Origin: Anaerolineae bacterium
GTDB lineage: Bacteria > Chloroflexota > Anaerolineae > 4572-78 > NAK82
NCBI GenBank assembly: GCA_030598425.1
Contig: JAUVPY010000008.1
Span: 1-16,212 of the forward strand
DNA: 16,212 bases
Direction: 5' to 3'
A program made the position numbers and the translations under genes. Under the pieces are notes generated by a model, which was not told where the DNA came from, ran no database searches, and saw only the letters and a list, made by a program, of their open reading frames with translations. The first letter of the stretch is position 1. Each line of letters starts with the position of its first letter. Below, piece after piece: positions 14,895 to 16,212 of the stretch.

Positions 14895-15038
14895 ATGAGT
14901 CGCTGGTTCAGGGGGCACGCAGATTCGTTGCTGGACGTCGCCTGTGGCGCCTGCCTGACCTCACGGCGGCTGGTCGCCACGAGTGTCGAGGTGGTCGTCT
15001 TCGACCTCTTGAGGGGATGGATGCAGTCGGGGGTCTAG
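14895..15038 (+). CDS. Possible small protein, 47 aa
   Basis: An ATG at 14895 opens a 47-codon frame ending at TAG (15036-15038), the only plus-strand candidate not lying opposite a real gene. An AGGAA lies about 8 nt upstream, a fair ribosome site. The product begins MSRWFRGHAD, has two cysteines (17 and 20, CGAC) and a hydrophobic stretch near residues 31-39 (VEVVVFDLL). No family is recognised and no promoter is obvious. It could be a chance ORF in a non-coding gap. Confidence 0.25.
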   Translation: MSRWFRGHADSLLDVACGACLTSRRLVATSVEVVVFDLLRGWMQSGV

Positions 15039-15136
15039 GAGCTGCCTGCGGTGCTTTGCACTGCTGTCTGTTTCCGTCAGGACAGCTGGCATTTCGGGTG
15101 GGTTTTACATGGTCTTAGCCATTGGAATAGGTGAAA

Positions 15137-16212
15137 TCAGAGGCCGCTCAGATAAGTCTCTATCCTGTCCAAACCCTCGGCGATGTTCTCCAGGGAGTTG
15201 GCATAGGAGAATCTAAGATATCCCTCACCATTCTCCCCAAAGTCGATGCCGGGTGTCACACCCACGTGCGCCTTCTCCAGGATGTCGAAAGCCAGTTGGT
15301 ATGAATCGTTTGAGAAACGTCTGGCATTGGCGAAGACGTAAAATGCCCCCGTCGGCTCAACGGTGATGCCAAAACCTATCTCCCTCAGGCGTTGGACTAT
15401 AAACTCCCTGCGTTCGTTGTAGATGCGCTTCATGCGCGCCACGTCCTCGCCCGCTTGCTCCAGGGCGGCCACCCCGGCCATCTGGGCCACGGAACTGGCA
15501 CAGATGAAAAAGTTCTGCTGGATTTTCTGGATGGGCCGGATAAAGGGCTGGGGCGCGATCAGATAGCCAAGCCGGAGCCCCGTCATCGCGTACAGCTTTG
15601 AAAAGCCATTCAGGACAAAGGCGTGGTCTGTGAATTCTAAAATGGAACGTTCCCGGCCCTCATACACCAGGCCGTGATAGATCTCGTCGGAAACGACGTA
15701 GGGCGAGAACTCGGCGATGGCCCGTATGCGGTTTGCGGACAGCAGATTGCCGGTCGGATTTGACGGGGAGTTTATGAATATGGCCTTGGTCTTGTCGGTA
15801 ATCTTTTCCTGGATGTCCTCAGGCCGGTATTGAAAGCCGTCTTCTTCGCAGACCGGCACGGCCACCGGGACCCCCTCCAGGAAATTGATAAAGTTGGAGT
15901 AGCAGGCATAGCGTGGGTCGGAGACGATCACCTCGTCCCCGGCTTCGAGCAAGGCCGAAAACAGCAAAAACATGGCCGGCGAAGTCCCGGAGGTGATCAC
16001 AATCTGGTCGGGTTCCACCGCTACGTTGTACGTTCTGCGGTAGTACTCGCCAATGGCTTCTCTGAGTTCCAGCACCCCCAGGCTGTGGGTGTAGTGGGTG
16101 TGCCCTTCGTCGAGGGCCCGACAGATAGCCTCTTTGACGCACTCAGGTGTGTCAAAATCGGGCTCACCGACTTCCAGATGGATGACGTCGACCCCGTCGT
16201 GTTCCAGAGCCC
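15137..16212 (-). CDS. Class I/II PLP-dependent aminotransferase, N-terminus beyond window edge
   Basis: The frame is open to the right edge. It contains 358 full codons plus the stop, and family members are ~390 aa, so about 30 N-terminal residues are missing. A GTG at 16075 is in frame but cannot be the start, because upstream residues read IHLEVGEPDFDTP, a conserved N-terminal motif of the family. Other motifs are SPSNPTGN (cofactor-binding Asn), SDEIYHGL (Asp and Tyr contacting PLP) and GFSKLYAMTGLRLGY, whose Lys (codon 15598-15596) forms the Schiff base. YLRFSYANS near the C-terminus carries the carboxylate-binding Arg. The enzyme should transfer an amino group between an amino acid and a 2-oxo acid in the cytoplasm. 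Aspartate- or aromatic-type specificity cannot be decided. It is 530 bp from the next gene and probably unrelated to the tubulin-containing run. Confidence 0.93.
   Translation of the reverse strand, partial: ALEHDGVDVIHLEVGEPDFDTPECVKEAICRALDEGHTHYTHSLGVLELREAIGEYYRRTYNVAVEPDQIVITSGTSPAMFLLFSALLEAGDEVIVSDPRYACYSNFINFLEGVPVAVPVCEEDGFQYRPEDIQEKITDKTKAIFINSPSNPTGNLLSANRIRAIAEFSPYVVSDEIYHGLVYEGRERSILEFTDHAFVLNGFSKLYAMTGLRLGYLIAPQPFIRPIQKIQQNFFICASSVAQMAGVAALEQAGEDVARMKRIYNERREFIVQRLREIGFGITVEPTGAFYVFANARRFSNDSYQLAFDILEKAHVGVTPGIDFGENGEGYLRFSYANSLENIAEGLDRIETYLSGL

Larger units (their letters stand above)
14607..15136. other. 530-bp intergenic region upstream of the operon
   Basis: This gap separates the aminotransferase stop from the first gene of the run and should hold the operon promoter. 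I could not find a convincing -35/-10 pair on the minus strand. It contains the perfect inverted repeat at 14710-14764 and one doubtful plus-strand ORF at 14895-15038. A weak hairpin (GCTGTC/GACAGC near 15063-15086) has no T-run and is not called as a terminator. No tRNA or known riboswitch was recognised. Confidence 0.6.

Noticed and set aside
15063-15086. Small hairpin GCTGTC/GACAGC as terminator of the aminotransferase gene
   Set aside because: It has only a 6-bp stem with a 12-nt loop and no U-rich tail, too weak to call.
15137-16075. Aminotransferase starting at the GTG at 16075
   Set aside because: Conserved family sequence continues in frame upstream to the window edge (VGEPDFDTP), so the gene is longer and truncated by the window.
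1-16212. CRISPR array or transposase
   Set aside because: No regularly spaced direct repeats and no transposase or integrase motifs were seen in either strand.

Overview
The window looks like bacterial accessory DNA of moderate GC content. It is densely coded and every convincing gene lies on the minus strand. A very long tubulin-like protein with a von Willebrand factor A (vWA) protein, a kinase and huge alpha-helical proteins is the kind of set I associate with Chloroflexota (Anaerolineae-like) and similar large-genome bacteria. That placement is a weak inference, because no rRNA or other phylogenetic marker is present.

Layout, in the direction of transcription (right to left): (1) 16212-15137, a class I/II PLP-dependent aminotransferase cut by the window edge, which looks like ordinary metabolism; (2) 15136-14607, a 530-bp gap with a perfect 24-bp-arm inverted repeat and one doubtful 47-codon plus-strand ORF; (3) 14606-1, a tight run of six same-strand genes. 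These six are a 1482-aa helical-repeat protein of unknown function, a calcineurin-type metallophosphoesterase with a cysteine-rich insert, an exported vWA protein with one C-terminal membrane anchor and a cytoplasmic tail, a 1190-aa tubulin/FtsZ-like GTPase (Tubulin_2 type), a protein-kinase-like protein with a long helical C-terminus, and a coiled-coil protein that runs off the left edge. Gaps are 13, 20, 136, 13 and -1/-3 bp (ATGA overlap). The only larger gap, vWA to tubulin, is almost filled by a 99-nt nested hairpin.

How the genes may work together (inference): the vWA protein would sense or bind something outside the membrane and present its tail to the cytoplasm. The tubulin-like GTPase would form a filament or scaffold there. 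The kinase and metallophosphoesterase could form an opposing phosphorylation switch, and the two large helical proteins could be scaffolds. The kinase C-terminus and the 1482-aa protein share a short TPR-like motif (R-W-E-E-A followed by W-Q), which supports a common system. The core pairing of an FtsZ-like family with a vWA protein has been proposed before as a membrane-remodelling system. The combination with this kinase, phosphoesterase and giant helical protein is the part that deserves attention. No RNA genes, CRISPR arrays, transposases or convincing promoters were seen.
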